From: Adiantum capillus-veneris
Lineage: Eukaryota > Streptophyta > Polypodiopsida > Polypodiales > Pteridaceae
Assembly: GCA_014529385.2 (NCBI GenBank)
Contig: CM043965.1
Location: forward strand, 15,068,912 to 15,132,911
Reading direction: 5' to 3'
DNA: 64,000 nucleotides
Shown here: piece after piece, positions 1-12,329 of the stretch
How the letters are laid out: each line of letters opens with the position of its first letter
Numbering within the stretch: the stretch's first letter is position 1
The notes under the pieces: model-generated
The model's database searches: none
The model's input: the letters and a program-made list of their open reading frames with translations, nothing else
Told to the model about the DNA's origin: nothing
Translations under genes and position numbers: made by a program

Positions 1-3
1 CAT

Positions 4-189
4 GTGACCAACGTCTTAGGATTTGACATGTCTAATACCCAGGAAAGGGTGAGATTCTTGAATGAGGTAATGAACAAGAGTGACATTTTGAAAATTTTAA
101 AACTCTCCGAAAACGAACCCAAAAGATTTGGTATTAAAAATTTACTAAAAGATACAAACTTATTGCTCCAACTCTCCCAAGATGCTTAA
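4..189 (+). CDS. Unrecognised ORF open at the left edge
   Basis: An open frame enters from the left edge and ends at a TAA at 187-189. The roughly 61 visible residues are rich in Lys, Leu and Asn and hold no motif I recognise. Because it is cut by the window edge it could be the last exon of a gene, but a chance ORF in AT-rich DNA is equally possible. No partner gene follows it. Confidence 0.15.
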   Translation: MTNVLGFDMSNTQERVRFLNEVMNKSDILKILKLSENEPKRFGIKNLLKDTNLLLQLSQDA

Positions 190-3100
190 TTTTTGGGAGC
201 TTTTAAGTTAGAGCTTTTTGTAAAAATTTAGATCGTTTTTTGTTGTGTCACCAACTTGGCCTATACTTCTAAATTTCTTCATTTAAAGTTGCTCAAGCCA
301 TTACTGAATGGTAGGCCGGCGCTAGGGAAGGATGGATTATTTTTCAAAACTTGTCATGCAAGGAACTCTATAAATCTATCAATTAAACATTAAAAATAGA
401 AATATGTTTAGTCAATGTAAATTTAAAGGATTTAATTGTGATGGACATTAAGTTTGATGAATTTTTTCTTGGGAGAGAATAAGCAACTATCAATTCTTGT
501 AAATCCTAGAGACCATGGTTGTCTGCCACCATTTTCTTGGTTATAATGAAGCTTGACCTCTCAAAAGACCTCCATAAACACATTCTCATATAAAGGGATG
601 ATGTTGTCAACTTCTTAGTACCGATTGCTATACTAGGCATAAGTCAAATCCTGCTTCCATTTTGAGTTGCAATGTCATCTCATCAGAGATAGCTCGAAGA
701 AGAAAGAGAAAAAATAGTTTTCCCTCTTAAGCCTTGCTCAAGACAAAACACGAGTCAACATCCAAGATCTCAAGGCTTCTCTTAACACTCAAGCTTCAGG
801 CCAAACAAGCCCTTCCTATGAGATGGCTCCTCTCACTACATCAACTTTCTCTAATAATTAAAGAACAAGAAGGTAATTTTTGTGCCTTCCTCGCCTCCTT
901 CGAGAAAGTAAGCTTAGAAGAGAAACCTTTTTTTTGCAATGGTGGCATATGTTATGCCTTCAATAAGAGTTATTTCAACAACAAGACATTTAAGCCCCTG
1001 CTAGCCTCATTGGCTCACCCGAATGGGGGGTGCAAATTGATAGCAAAAGACCAGTGGAGAATCCACTTTTTGGTTTAAAAGATTGAAACATTTATGATTC
1101 TTTTTTTTTTAATAGATGGAAGTAACTTAAGGCAAGAAAGAGGCTTGTTTCTAAGTTGTCGCAGGAAGAGATGACACATAGGTGGACAACCATTACTACT
1201 CGGACTTGGAAAGCTCTCCTAGTGATACATTGGCCATTTTCTATGCTATCCAAATGGTTTTCTTTCATCCCTTATACCTTTCCATTGAGCACATCAATGC
1301 AATGGTTTTACTTTAGAGCGCCACATTTTTACTGCATCCATTGATTACAATCCAACATCTCTGGCCCATAATTTCTTATAATGATAAATTTTTGGAGCTC
1401 TATTTGTGTATAAATACTTTTGTGTAATTCTCACCTTCATCTTGACCTTTCAGTACTATTGGACATAACAAAATGACGTCTCACTTACAAAAACATGAGG
1501 ACAATTTCATATTTACGTCTATAATATTGAGTAGCAGCATGATACTCCATGTTGATTATTCCCTCTTTGGTGTAGCAGACAACCATGCCTCATCACTTGT
1601 GATGAATGTCAATAGATGATGTGAGCTAATTAGTGGAGTAACAATTATTTTCAGAGCCCATTCTACTTCAAATATTACTTGCGTTGCCTCTCTAACAAAA
1701 CCAAGTGTAAAGTCAAGCTAAATCAATATTAATTCATTTTGTTTACATCATTAAGAGTGTTTGATGATTTAAGGCATAAAAATATGTTGTTTGATAAATG
1801 CACATTGTGGACTTCAATGGAATTTGTTCAATCTTTGGTGCACAATTGCATTGATACATTAAAAAAAAAAAATCATTTGATTTTAATGATGAAATTAAAC
1901 TTCATTAAGCATAATGAGGTGTTTTGTTGTGCATATGCCTTGTTCCCTAATCCCCCCTTAAGGTTGCTTGTAAGAATGGTAAGAAGAAAGAAGCAAAGAG
2001 AGGAGGAGGAGGCGCTACCATCTAACACATACAACATTATAGAGCAACGATGTAGGTACTCGAAGCGAGGGTGTCGAGAGGATCCTAGCTCTATTTCAAC
2101 TAAGAAGGTAAGAACACAACCACTAGTGGTGGACGTAGAATGGCCGACCACCACTTGTAGACACCGTATCGGACATTGCTGAGAGAAGTGTTGATTACAT
2201 CAGAAAAAGATCCTAATAAAAGTGACGGCATTCACGGCAAAGAGCAATTTCAGCCTCAACAGCATCTGCAATAGGTTCAGCTTTTGATTCAGCAGTAGTA
2301 ATATGACTGGCAACATGTAGAGGACCTGGTTGGTCGCTTCAGAATGGACTGCATCAATATCGCATTCATCTCCTTTGTCAACTATTGTGTTTTCTATGAT
2401 GGTTATCGGATGGTCTGGCTATTACTGTCCTATGCAAGAAAAACCAGGAGGATGTTGATTATTGCATTGTCATCTGCTCGATATGTAGCGATTCAGCTGT
2501 CTACAAGATAATTGGACGAGAGCAATACGAAGAGGGGGGCCTACAGGGCAGAGATAACGTGGGCATTTGCAAGATTGGTCCAAACACATGGCCCAAGTTC
2601 CTCATCTTCAATCTGTAGGCGGACAGGGTTGGAGTCGGCAGCTTCAGCATGAGCAAGTTCAGAAGTAATTATTCGTCTTCAAGGGACCCCAGAAATGCTT
2701 CAATGGTTTGACTTGCATCATGACAGGCAACAGGGACTTAGAAATGCCGAAGCGCTTCGTCCTCTTTGCCTGCCGTGCTCGTCGGTTGCATATTGCCTCC
2801 TTCATATAGATGGTCTCGATAGCATTGGCATGCGCAGAGTGCAGTTAGGTTGGCGCGTCTACCGTCACTCTGTCCCAAACATTGTGCAGTAAACGCGGAC
2901 GGGAAGATTATCAATTCGTCGTATCCTTAACCATTCGTTGCTCCCGGACTTCGATCGTTGGCAAGTATACCTGGGGTCTCTTGGAACTCAAAAAAGAAGA
3001 TGGCAGAAGCGATGCACAGGGAGAGGGGAGGAGCCCACTGTGGCAAACCCGATATGCAGGGGTACTGTAGTGAGCTCAGAGCCAGCCTGTGTGCGCGCGG

Positions 3101-4173
3101 ACGGCTTCCGTGCTCTTGTAGCTAATAAGCCTTTTGGCATTTTGGAGCACAGACAGGAGACAAAAGTCATAAGTGGATAGGGGTCCACTACTACAATGAG
3201 GGGGTCCACTACCAATGTCTATAGGAAGTACTTAGTAGAGGCAGCAAGAGACAAAATTCTTGGGTTGAAAAAAAATTCTCAAAAGAAGTTGACCTTTTAA
3301 GTAGACACTATCGATCTCATAAACCGACCACGTGCGAACAAGATACATGCACTTTAAGTGAAATTTGGTGCTTCAAGGTGGTTGAATTGCCCTTGAGGTC
3401 CGGAGGTGCTACATCGATGTGGTCCTAAAAATGATTCATGAACCAAAAATGCATAGATTAATTATTAAGAAGTGTCAATCAATAATACTTATGAATCTAT
3501 GGAATATGAATGTAGCCGCATTCAAAAGAACTGTTGCATGTCATATTGCCCCTGAGTGAGTGGGCTTGGTGTGTTCCTATATTCTCCCTCCCCACTTTTC
3601 TTCCTACCGTCAATGTTTGAAAAAGCAGTATACTTTGTTGGTAGTTTATGATTGACCCCCCCCCTTCCTAACAACTAAATTGGTAGCTTGTTGCTCTTGC
3701 AATACACTAAACAAAATCAATGTCACCAAGATATTTTTGCAAGCTCATTCAAAGTTATAAATTTTCCTACCTCAACCCTTTGTAGACCTTCACACCTACA
3801 GGGGTCCATTCTTTCCTTGCCACTCAAACTTCAAGGCTATCCTTGTAAGAGAGGTTCTGAGTGCCTACTGGTGGTATATTTTACCCTTTCTTGTTGTTTG
3901 GGCAGTGACATTAGTGAAAAATGGCAATCAAAATACATATTCAAGTGTCATAGTCTTGACAATGCATATACCTATCTTCTCTTACATCCCTTATCACTAC
4001 CCTTGTCTTTAGATTTATAATTGATCGATCCTTTTTTTTTAATTCTAATTGTTTTTTCTTTTCTTTTGGCCCCATAACAATACCTTCTCATCACTATGAA
4101 AATTGTACTTTAAACCCTGAGCTAAATCTTTTAGAAGTCTTTGTATGTAATTTTATGGCAAAAACTACACCTC
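190..4173. other. Intergenic stretch, no supported gene
   Basis: Only short unrelated ORFs occur (for example 734-1078 and 1739-2182, both plus strand); neither shows a motif nor has a partner on the other strand. The part from about 2190 to 3180 is richer in G+C than its surroundings and may be a relic of a gene or insertion, but its translations are broken by stops in every frame. No terminal repeats or RNA genes were seen. Confidence 0.4.
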
Positions 4174-4619
4174 ATTAGGAAAATTTTGAGCTCATTTTTA
4201 GGCCTTCTAAGAAATTGCTAAAGTGGCAAGCTTTCAAAAAGTGGGACCTATATTTTTTTGCAAATAAGATCCAATTTTGTTAGAGGTTGGATATTTAGAA
4301 TCTACTTTTTAAATGCTATCCATTGATATATAGCATGCACGTATCGAACATTGCCTTCATACAAATTTGAAAAAAGGTGATTTCAGGTTATTGTAACGGT
4401 AACAAAACCTAGGTAATTGGAAAAAACTGGCATAACTTTCATAGAACTCATCCAAACTTTTTGGACCTTGGCTCTTTAGAATCCACTTTTTAAGAGCTTT
4501 CCAATGATATGTGATATCGTGGGGCTTTGAGCAATTTTTTAGGGGTTTATCGGCTTGCTGCAACTTTGATGATGTGGCACCCTTAGAAGGCCCAAAAATG
4601 AGCTCAAAGTTTTCCTTAT
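4174..4619. mobile_element. Foldback/MITE-like element with 38 bp inverted termini
   Basis: Positions 4174-4211 and 4582-4619 are inverted copies of each other, 35 of 38 bases matching by eye, with the shared core GAGCTCATTTTT. The interior has no ORF of note but carries two diverged direct copies of a roughly 45 bp segment (near 4288-4335 and 4468-4515), each containing TTTAGAATC. I could not define a target-site duplication, so the exact ends and superfamily stay open. The size and structure fit a non-autonomous DNA transposon. Confidence 0.55.
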
Positions 4620-5398
4620 GCTAGCTTGTACATCTCATTCTCAAGATCCCATTGCATCACCCAAGACTCCACACCCTTGTTCATCTTACTTCATACCCCT
4701 ACTAAGGGTTTATATGGTATGCTTGACCACCCACTTGCTAGATAGCTCTACTGAAAATATTACCTCCTCTCACTAGAACTGGTCTCATTTATTAACGTCT
4801 CTATCTAAACTAACCTTTATTGTAGTGAGGTTCTCACAACCATTTAAATCTCTTTGTGTGTGTGTGTGTGTGTGCACGCGTGTACACATGATATACTCTT
4901 TTGTATTCTTAAATGTTATGAGCTTGGCAAATTTTCTAAGAATTCTCATTTATAATATACATAAGATCAATGAGTCATTTTCTAACATACCACTTAAAGG
5001 TATAACCTTTTTTATTCTCAAATCCATCTAATATAAAATTTCAACCTGCCTCTAGTATATTTGAATTTTATAACACGCAAAAACACTCAAAATCTAGCGG
5101 ACCCTTAGAAATTTGCATACAAAGGGCTAAATCAAAATATTCAAGAGTTTGAAAAAAACATTTACTCCAAGAAAGGTTTGTCCAAGTCGATAAGTCTATG
5201 GTGTTGTCACAAGATACCTCATGGATTTTTTTTCTCAATTTCTTTTATAAAATGTTTCCATGCTCTATTTGCAATTCTTTTTATGTAAGTGCATAAAAAA
5301 AAGAAATGCATTATGCTCTTTTTAATAGAAGGATTGTAGAAATAAATTAAAAAATAAAAAGATTAGTCCCAAAAAAGAAAAGGCATTATAGGTAAAGG
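4620..5398. other. Non-coding stretch
   Basis: Apart from the TG microsatellite I see only AT-rich DNA. The ORF at 4825-5031 overlaps the microsatellite and has no recognisable product. Confidence 0.4.
4855..4874. repeat. (TG)n microsatellite
   Basis: A perfect TG dinucleotide run of about 20 bases, followed by a TG/CA/CG-rich tail. It lies in non-coding DNA. Confidence 0.9.
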
Positions 5399-5779
5399 GG
5401 GGAGACTGAAAAACTAGATACATCCTTCTAGCATTAACACTATAATAGAAGATAAACATCTAACCATATAAGGTAGCCATTGATGCCACTTAATAGTTTT
5501 GTGAATTTGAGAGGGGGAAAGAGTAAATATATCTTTCATTTAGGACATTAGATGTTGAGCTTCCCTTTTGAGGTCACACAAGAATAGTGGGGGAGACCAA
5601 AAAACTAGATGGAGCCTTCCAGCATCAGCAGCCTAGCAAAAGAGAAACATATGGCCATACAAGGTAGCCATTCCTACCACTTAATATTTTTATGAAATTG
5701 AGAGGGGGAATGAGCACACATATCTTTAATTTAAGACACTAGATGTTAAGCTTCTCTTCTAAAGTGCCACAAGAATATG
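5399..5779. repeat. Diverged tandem duplication, period about 190 bp
   Basis: Unit 1 (5399-5588) and unit 2 (5589-5779) align end to end. Shared blocks include GGGGAGAC at the start, AAAACTAGAT, AAGGTAGCCATT, TTGAGAGGGGGAA and CACAAGAATA at the end. The units differ by many substitutions, so the duplication is old. No coding potential is seen in either unit. Confidence 0.7.
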
Positions 5780-6188
5780 TGAGTTCAATCTTAAAAGGAG
5801 CTTTCATGTAGAGCAGCATTTTATGAGTACCACGTCTACCACAAGTAGAGACTTCTCTGTATGTTCCATAAGGGAATGTCTTGTGTTTTGCACTCTCCAA
5901 AAATTTCTTCAATAAAAAAAGGGAGAGGTGATTTTTGAAGTGTTCTCAGTGTATGAGAACTATCTTGACATTAAACCAGTACGTGTTGTAAAGACTCTAT
6001 CGCAGAAGAGCATCTTGGGCACATGCCATTGCCAATGTAACACTTTTAGGCTTTTCCCCTTGTCCAAAGCCCTTGATGAATAATGATGATTCATATAGGA
6101 TATTATGCTTAATTTTTGTGGAATAGACCCATAGGCATTTGATCATGTTATTCCACTGCTTGAGAGTCTAATAGAACTACCATTTCTT
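5780..6188. other. Non-coding stretch before the copia insertion
   Basis: No ORF, RNA gene or repeat could be supported here. The last five bases (TTCTT, 6184-6188) are the left target-site duplication of the following element. Confidence 0.4.
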
Positions 6189-6357
6189 TGTTACCATATA
6201 CATGTGGTAGTGATGTGTGTGAACACACTAGGACCGTCGGGGCATTTTTTCCCTCTTTAGGAGGTTTTTTCCCCCGTGCATTGTATATACGCCCATCACT
6301 CTAGGGTTATCTATCTTTCCATTGCACACTAAGTAACACACTCTCTATTGTGTGCCT

Positions 6358-6522
6358 CAAAGGCAAGGCAAAAAATATCTTTCTCCCGTCCACCTTCTGT
6401 CTCTAATCCACAAGACATCCTTTCCTTTTTCCTCGATTTGCATCTGCTAGTCTACTCGTCAAGCATACATTAAAAAAATATCCCTCTATGCCATCTTGTC
6501 GACGTGACAAATGTGAAATAAA

Positions 6523-6594
<72 letters not shown>

Positions 6595-6718
6595 CCCCCC
6601 CCCCCTCCACTTGTCATTTCCCCCCTTTTTTTACCTCAAAGCCAAATGAGGCATCTCATGAGATTCTACCTAAATAGACCACCTTCAAAGATTGTGCTCA
6701 AATGGACTCAATAGAGAC
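6358..6718. repeat. 361 bp insertion with CT array inside the 5' LTR
   Basis: Compared with the LTRs of the full-length copy and with the 3' LTR remnant of the same element, the 5' LTR has about 361 extra bases between TGTGCCT (to 6357) and TTGA (from 6719). The insert holds a (CT)n run with one interruption (6525-6592) followed by about 14 C residues. I found no clear terminal repeats or target duplication, so its origin is unknown. It arrived after, or separately from, the LTR duplication, since only one LTR carries it. Confidence 0.7.
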
Positions 6719-6779
6719 TTGACCTTCCTTCGTCTTCTCCAAGCTGTGTGTGTTTCTCTACAACCCTAATTCCAACAAT

Positions 6780-6791
6780 TGGTATCAGAGC
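6780..6791 (+). promoter_or_regulatory. Primer binding site, initiator tRNA-Met
   Basis: TGGTATCAGAGC lies two bases inside the 5' LTR end. It is the standard plant copia primer binding site complementary to the 3' end of tRNA-iMet. Confidence 0.9.
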
Positions 6792-7117
6792 AGGTCACGT
6801 CCTGCCGGGCTTAGTCGCCAGCTGCTCCAACACACACCTGCTCACTTTCTCCTATTTCAGTGATCTTTGGCGAGCGTTCGCAGGTCGACAAATAATTTGG
6901 GCTCAGAATTTTGATTTGGGCTCATTTCGGCCTCCGTTTCCACTACGGGTAGTACTGCACAGGCTATTTCGTCATTTTGTGCAGGATTTCTGTCAGTGCC
7001 GTTTTCTGCATAACATGTGCCTTATAGTCTTCTACGGTTTGTGCTATATAGCACAGGTTGTTCCCACTCCGTTTCTCCTATTTTCGGGCAGTTTTCACAT
7101 CAGGTGCAGCATTTACC

Positions 7118-7684
7118 ATGGCTGACAACAACAACACACATGTGTTCAAGATGTTTGCTGCTGAGGACAGGTTGGATGGGGACAACTACCCTATGTGGGC
7201 TTATATGATGCAACATGTTCTTGTGTCAAAGGGTGTCTGGAACATTGTGCAGGGCATTGATGTACGTCCTGGTTCTGAGGATGTAGGCGATGTTGAGGAT
7301 GTTGCAGGTCTTGCTGCAAGGATTGCAGCTGTTAGAGTTGTTTTGCCTACAGCAGAACAAGCTCGTTGGGATGTTAAGGATGCACAGGCTCATGCATTGA
7401 TTGCATTGTCTGTGAAGCGCACCATTGTTCCTCACATCCGTTCAGCAAAATCTGCAAAACAGGCTTGGGATATTCTAGCAGGTCTTTATGCAAGCCGCAA
7501 TGAGGCTAAAATTGCTTTACTGCGTAAAGAGCTGGAGTCGAAGATTATGCATGAGGAAGATGATATGGACACTTTCCTTGCTAGTGTCAAGGATATCAAT
7601 GAGCAGCTTATTTCTGCAGGTGAAGTCATTTCAGACAGTTCCCTTGTGCAGACTAAGTTATACACTCTCTATTGTGTGCCTTGA
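7118..7684 (+). pseudogene. Copia gag, N-terminal fragment
   Basis: The frame starts MADNNNTHVFKM at 7118 and runs about 180 codons through the plant copia-type Gag core (the family in which Gag binds element RNA and forms the virus-like particle). It is nearly identical to the gag at 61389 of the full-length copy. After the residues SSLVQT the frame runs into LTR sequence and stops at 7684. The zinc knuckle, protease, integrase and reverse transcriptase are absent. I chose the ATG at 7118 because it matches the other copy; an in-frame ATG at 7058 lies in the leader. Confidence 0.85.
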
Positions 7685-7744
7685 TCTTCCTTCGTCTTCT
7701 CCAAGCTGTGTGTGTTTCTCTGCAACCCTAATTCCAACATTCTT

Positions 7745-9279
7745 GTCGAGTCTTTCTTTGGGCAAAGTGTTGATTCCTGAGTTGTAGGAGAATTTCTTAT
7801 AGATTAAATATGTTCTATTTCCCAATGAAGTATTAAAGATCTACAATTGTGTGAGTGGCGTGTTTGAAGAGCTCAATCCTTCACGCCAATTACATATGGA
7901 CAAGCTCTTGGCCCCTTCTTGAAAAGTTAAATACATCAACCAATTTAGTATTGTTAAGCCAATGGTTGTCTCTATATACATCTTTCCAAATTTTTATGAC
8001 TTTCTTAAGTCATAGATGAGACATTCTTTCAATCTTGAGCTTATGCATGTAGCATGTCAGCAAAGGAGCCCAGCCAAATGGAGTCATGTAGTAGATATTG
8101 ATAGTCAAAGCTGATGTCCTTGGAAAACTTCTAGAATTCTTTGATGGAATTCCAGCCTTCCCACATTCTAGAAGTCAAAGCCGAGCCACCTTGCTTAGCC
8201 TTTTGTGTGGAGACGACAATCTCTTTCAAGGATAAACCTTTCCATGCTTTGTCCTCCTGCACAAAAATTAGATGAGTTTTTCTTTTCACTAGGCATGACC
8301 GGAGTCATCAAACTTTATGGATCTAAATATCCACTTTTCTACCATCTTATCAGCCATCCTTGTGGATTGAGCACATTCAACTCTCCACTAGCTTTTGATT
8401 GGAAGAAAAGTTTCCAAAAGACCTTCAAAATCTTGTTATGGAGATTCTCTCCTCCCCATAGGAATCTTCTTGATATTTCATTATGTCATACATTTGGATA
8501 TTGCTCAATTAAAACTTTTGTTTCATTGTAATTTTCATGTGTGACACCTTTTAGGTCCTATCTATTATATATTTTTTCCATGTAACAAGATTTAAGAAGC
8601 TTAAAAAATATAGCAAATAACTTTCTACTTTGGCAATATTGTATAGGAAGCATGGGGCTTCTTGAGCTCCAAATTAAAAAACATCTAAATTTTTATAGAA
8701 AACTCTAAATGAAAAGCTGACAAATTTATTATCCCCCTCTTCCAATGCAAGAAGTTTGTGACACAGTGGAGTGAGTAGAAGGGGGTATAGAGCCATCTCT
8801 AAAACCTGATTATGGGTCCTTAAGTATTACAAGATTAAAACTTTTGGGTTTCTTAGGCATCACAATGTTGGGAAAGTGAGAACTCTGTTAAATGAAGAAA
8901 TACCCAAACCTTTTGGAGAATACTACACATAGAGGGAAGGATGTCGTACGAAAAACAGAAAAAGAAATCCTTCTTTGAGTATAATGTTTTTAATAACATT
9001 TGAATGCATATAAAAAAGTCCAATCTGCTATGGTGAGACACTATAAAATGCAAGAAGTAGATTGTGAAGAAAAACATATATTTGTTATGAAACTAGATGA
9101 GGCTCAAAATTCATATATGTCAAAAAATGGAAAGAGTATCTATATCCCTAATGAATATAGCATTGGAATATAGCTAGTGTAAGCTAGATTCCCCATACCA
9201 CAAAACTCAATAAGAAATGGAGCTATGGTGGATTGGACCAACTCAAATACCAGTAGAAAACCATGATACATTAAAATGG
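7745..9279. other. Non-coding stretch
   Basis: AT-rich DNA with short unrelated ORFs (8205-8531 plus, 8853-9077 minus) that show no recognisable motif. No repeats with defined ends were found. Confidence 0.4.
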
Positions 9280-10040
9280 CTCTTTTTGCAGACCGACATC
9301 CCTTCTATTATACAAATCCAAAATGAAGGTGAACAAGTACCTCCATGTAGATGGCATGGGTGACTTCATTGTAGAATAGCACTTGAGTGCTGACCTTAAG
9401 GAACTGAAGTACATATTTGGTGTATGTGGAGGTACCAATACCAAGTATCCATGTCTGTATTGCACGGAAAGCACTAGAACGAGAGGATGGCTTGCAGAAC
9501 ATAAGGTTGGGAAACCACCATAGAGGAATAATGTGAATTTCATTGAATACCCATCGTCTCTTATGATTTGGAATCCAATTCTAGCAATACATTTTGAAAA
9601 TGTACATATATGTTCACTACATGCAGAGATTGGAATCTTGGACAAATTGCTCCGACAGTATCTTGATAATGCATACTCTATTAAGTCAAAAACACTTGTA
9701 AACAAGTGCATAGAAAAATGAAAATCTTTGATCTCTCAAATGGGTTTCCATGGTGGTCAAGTGCATCTAAAAAAAGATCGTACTCTTTCTAAAGGGACGG
9801 GTGATGTTTTGCAAGATGTTTCAATGGGATGAGCAAAAGCCAGAAGATTTCTGTGCAACCATGACTATGCTATGTGAAATTGTTGGAAGGATCTCTGTTT
9901 CATAACTAAAAATGTCAAAAGTAGACCAAATGTAGCCAACAAACGTATGGAAGTGTTGAAGAAGTTCGACACTTTTTTGAAGGTCTTGAGACAACAAGTT
10001 AGCTCAACTACTTATGCAGATACTTTAAGAAGGCAATAAA
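9280..10040 (+). pseudogene. Broken ORF of an unrecognised, possibly transposase-type protein
   Basis: A plus-strand coding trace continues through several stops and frame changes. Readable blocks include HVDGMGDFIVE near 9342, KYPCLYC near 9440, then the open stretch 9533-9721 with NPILAIHFENVHICSLHAE and LLRQYLDNAYSI, and further on KARRFLCNHDYAM. The spacing of a CxxC pair and a CxLHAE block recalls catalytic cores of some eukaryotic transposases, but I cannot name a family. Stops at about 9379 and 9720 and several later ones make it non-functional. No terminal inverted repeats were found around it. Confidence 0.35.
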
Positions 10041-10569
10041 GATTTTAATAAGTGCTATCACAGATGCTTGGGGAGAAAAAGACATCACATATTACTTGAT
10101 GAGTGTTCAATTACTTTTTAAAGTGTCCAAAATAGTTTCTTGAGTTTTTCACATTGCATCTCGTGAGTTCAGCTATTTTTTTACTTTTTATCTTTTAGCA
10201 TATTCTCTACCTGCATGGATGATATTTTGCAAAACAAGGACCCCTTGCAACATGGAATACACAAGGAATAAAAAAATCACACTATCAAGCGAGGACTTCA
10301 TTTTTCAGATGTACGAGAAAAGGAGGGGGGCAAAGAAGAAGCAATGCACTAAAAATTTATTCAATTGGTTCTTTAGGAGAGGCAATTACAAAGGATGAGA
10401 TCAAATAACCAACAACCATGCTACTCAACTACACAAAGACCTTAAGATGGACACTTACGATTAACTTCAATACTTTGTACCTCTTTCTAAAAAGATCCAA
10501 ATTCAAAAAATATACCTTTGCACAAAATACTATCGGTTTGACAGTATTACTTGGTATGTCATCCATGTA
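10041..10569. other. Non-coding stretch
   Basis: AT-rich DNA between two decayed coding regions. I see no ORF, RNA gene or repeat with defined ends. Confidence 0.35.
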
Positions 10570-11438
10570 TCTTAAAAACTTTCTTCTTCTATAACCCCCA
10601 AGGATATTGACATTTGTCTCCTAAGCTACAGCTACATAGCTACATTAGCAGAGAAAGTATCATGCTCTTGACGCATTGAATCTTGCAGCATACCCCAAGC
10701 TCTCTCAAGTATCTTAAGACCTTGTTTGCATTGATTTGAAGGGAAGTGTACTCCATAAACCATGACAATATATTCAGAGCAGAAATTGGCACCTCAGGAT
10801 CTTCATAATATTGCATGTAAAAGGCATAGAAGGTGGCATTGTCCAATGAAGGTAGCTAGTACATGAGTGAGGAGGCATCCCTTCTTGAAGTGGCCTCTGT
10901 TGCTTCCCTCTAGAGCCTGTATCTCTCTCAAGAAAAGAGATCCAAATTCAAAAAATATATTTTTACGCAAAAGATTGTCAATTTTACATTAGTTTTTTAT
11001 TTTTTTGGTATCACTAGGCATGTCACCCCTATATCTCAAATGCTTTCTTATTTTATAGCCCCCAAGAAGGTTGACATTTGTCTCCTCAGTTGTTGCTGCA
11101 TAGCTAGAGTAGCAAAGAAAGTATTCTGCTCTTGAGGCATTGAATCCTGCAGCATACCCAAATATTCTAAGTGATGCAGCTCTATCAAGTAGCATGATAT
11201 TGTTTGCATTGATTTGAAGGGGAGTTAACCCCAAAAACCGTGACAATATCTTAAGGGAAAATATTGGCAACTCAGGATCTTCAGAATACTGCATGGGAAA
11301 AGCGCAGAAGGTGGCAGTATCCAGTGTAGGCATGTAGTGCATGAGAGAGGAGGCATCCCTTCTTGAAGTGCCCTCTATTGCTTTCCCTCTCGAGCCTTTA
11401 GCTCTCCCAAGAAAATTGTCTTTGTAAAGGAGTTCAAT
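10570..11438. repeat. Tandem duplication of a terminal exon
   Basis: About 10570-10925 and 10985-11400 are diverged direct copies, both coding on the minus strand. Shared translated blocks include TATFCAF / NATFYAF, QYSEDPE / QYYEDPE and PLQINAN / SLQINAN. The right copy belongs to the last exon of the gene described at 10989-12290. The left copy has lost its frame. The duplication must predate a good deal of substitution. Confidence 0.65.
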
Positions 11439-12290
11439 CTGAAAAACAAGAAATAATGAGTAATTAAAACAAACTTGAAAAAAAAGGAAGATTTTAGGAA
11501 GGGAGATTAAGGTGAAACTGAATCTACCTTTTGCAACTCATCCTCAGCAATGACTTTTTCTTGAAGGAGACTGCATGATCTAGTCATCTCTCTTATGTAA
11601 ACATCTTTTTCAACTTCCTTTAGCTTAAAGTCTCTACCAAAATATTGGATGCCAAGCTCAACAAGTCTCTTCTCAAAATCCTCATCTTTGAGAGAGGTTT
11701 CTCCTCTTCTACTCTTTTCATGCATAGAGCAAGTGTATCAGGAGCAGGGAGAAATAATTTATCGGATGTCTAAAGATCAAGTGCCAAAAACTCCTCTTTT
11801 GACTCTTCTTCTATGTCAATGAAATCTTTGGCCACCTTAGAAGCTTCAGAAATGGTTGCAATACAGTAGTCCTTCCTTATATTAAGCAGACATTGAATAT
11901 AATGGAGAGGGATATAATCTTTTCCATTGATATAGAAGTAGGGAAGGTTTGGAACAGTAAGCGAGGCCTCAAACACCTCTACCTCCTCTATGGTCTCATC
12001 AGTGACCGTACTAGCTCTAAATTGAGCCACATCAAAATTTGAACTCTCTTGCTCCTTAGTTGTAGCATCGATTTCCTCCTCCTCTAGAATTTCACTTACA
12101 CTTACCCTCAACTGTATCTTCAAACTCTTTGAATTCCTCTGACAAAAAGTGCTTCAATTTGTCTAGCATAACTGCAAGATCAAGCAAAGGATTGAATTTT
12201 TCATATGATTTGGTGTACACTTCCATGTCACCACCATCCATGACAGCAACAAGAGCTTCTCACTCGATCTCTCCTCTAAGATCTCTTCAC
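10989..12290 (-). pseudogene. Unrecognised multi-exon gene, frame broken
   Basis: Minus-strand coding traces line up in order: an Asp/Glu/Lys-rich start near 12238 (MDGGDMEVYTK), an acidic block 12123-11770, a block 11725-11528 ending ELQK at a GT donor, and a last exon 11438-10989 that begins after a good acceptor (pyrimidine tract then CAG). The junction is in phase, so splicing once worked. Between the first blocks the frame changes without splice sites, and a stop follows LALDL at about 11772. I recognise no domain; the product was acidic and soluble-looking. It ends just upstream of a duplicated copy of its last exon. Confidence 0.4.
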
Positions 12291-12329
12291 GACGTTCACT
12301 CATGATTTGGTTGCAAAAAAGTTTAGGGC

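Larger units (their letters stand above)
6189..7739 (+). mobile_element. Ty1-copia element, internally deleted, with TSD
   Basis: The element starts TGTTACC at 6189 and ends CCAACA at 7739, and is flanked by the 5 bp duplication TTCTT (6184-6188 and 7740-7744). The 5' LTR (6189-6777) is followed by a tRNA-iMet primer binding site and a gag fragment. At about 7651-7657 the gag jumps straight into the 3' part of the 3' LTR, so the rest of gag, all of pol and the beginning of the 3' LTR are missing. The breakpoint lies in short shared sequence (ACTAAGT), which suggests a microhomology deletion after insertion. It is the same family as the full-length copy at 56794-61978, on the opposite strand. 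It cannot move by itself. Confidence 0.92.

Noticed and set aside
2190-3180. GC-richer island as a possible organelle DNA insertion or gene
   Set aside because: No plastid or mitochondrial gene could be recognised and all six frames are broken.
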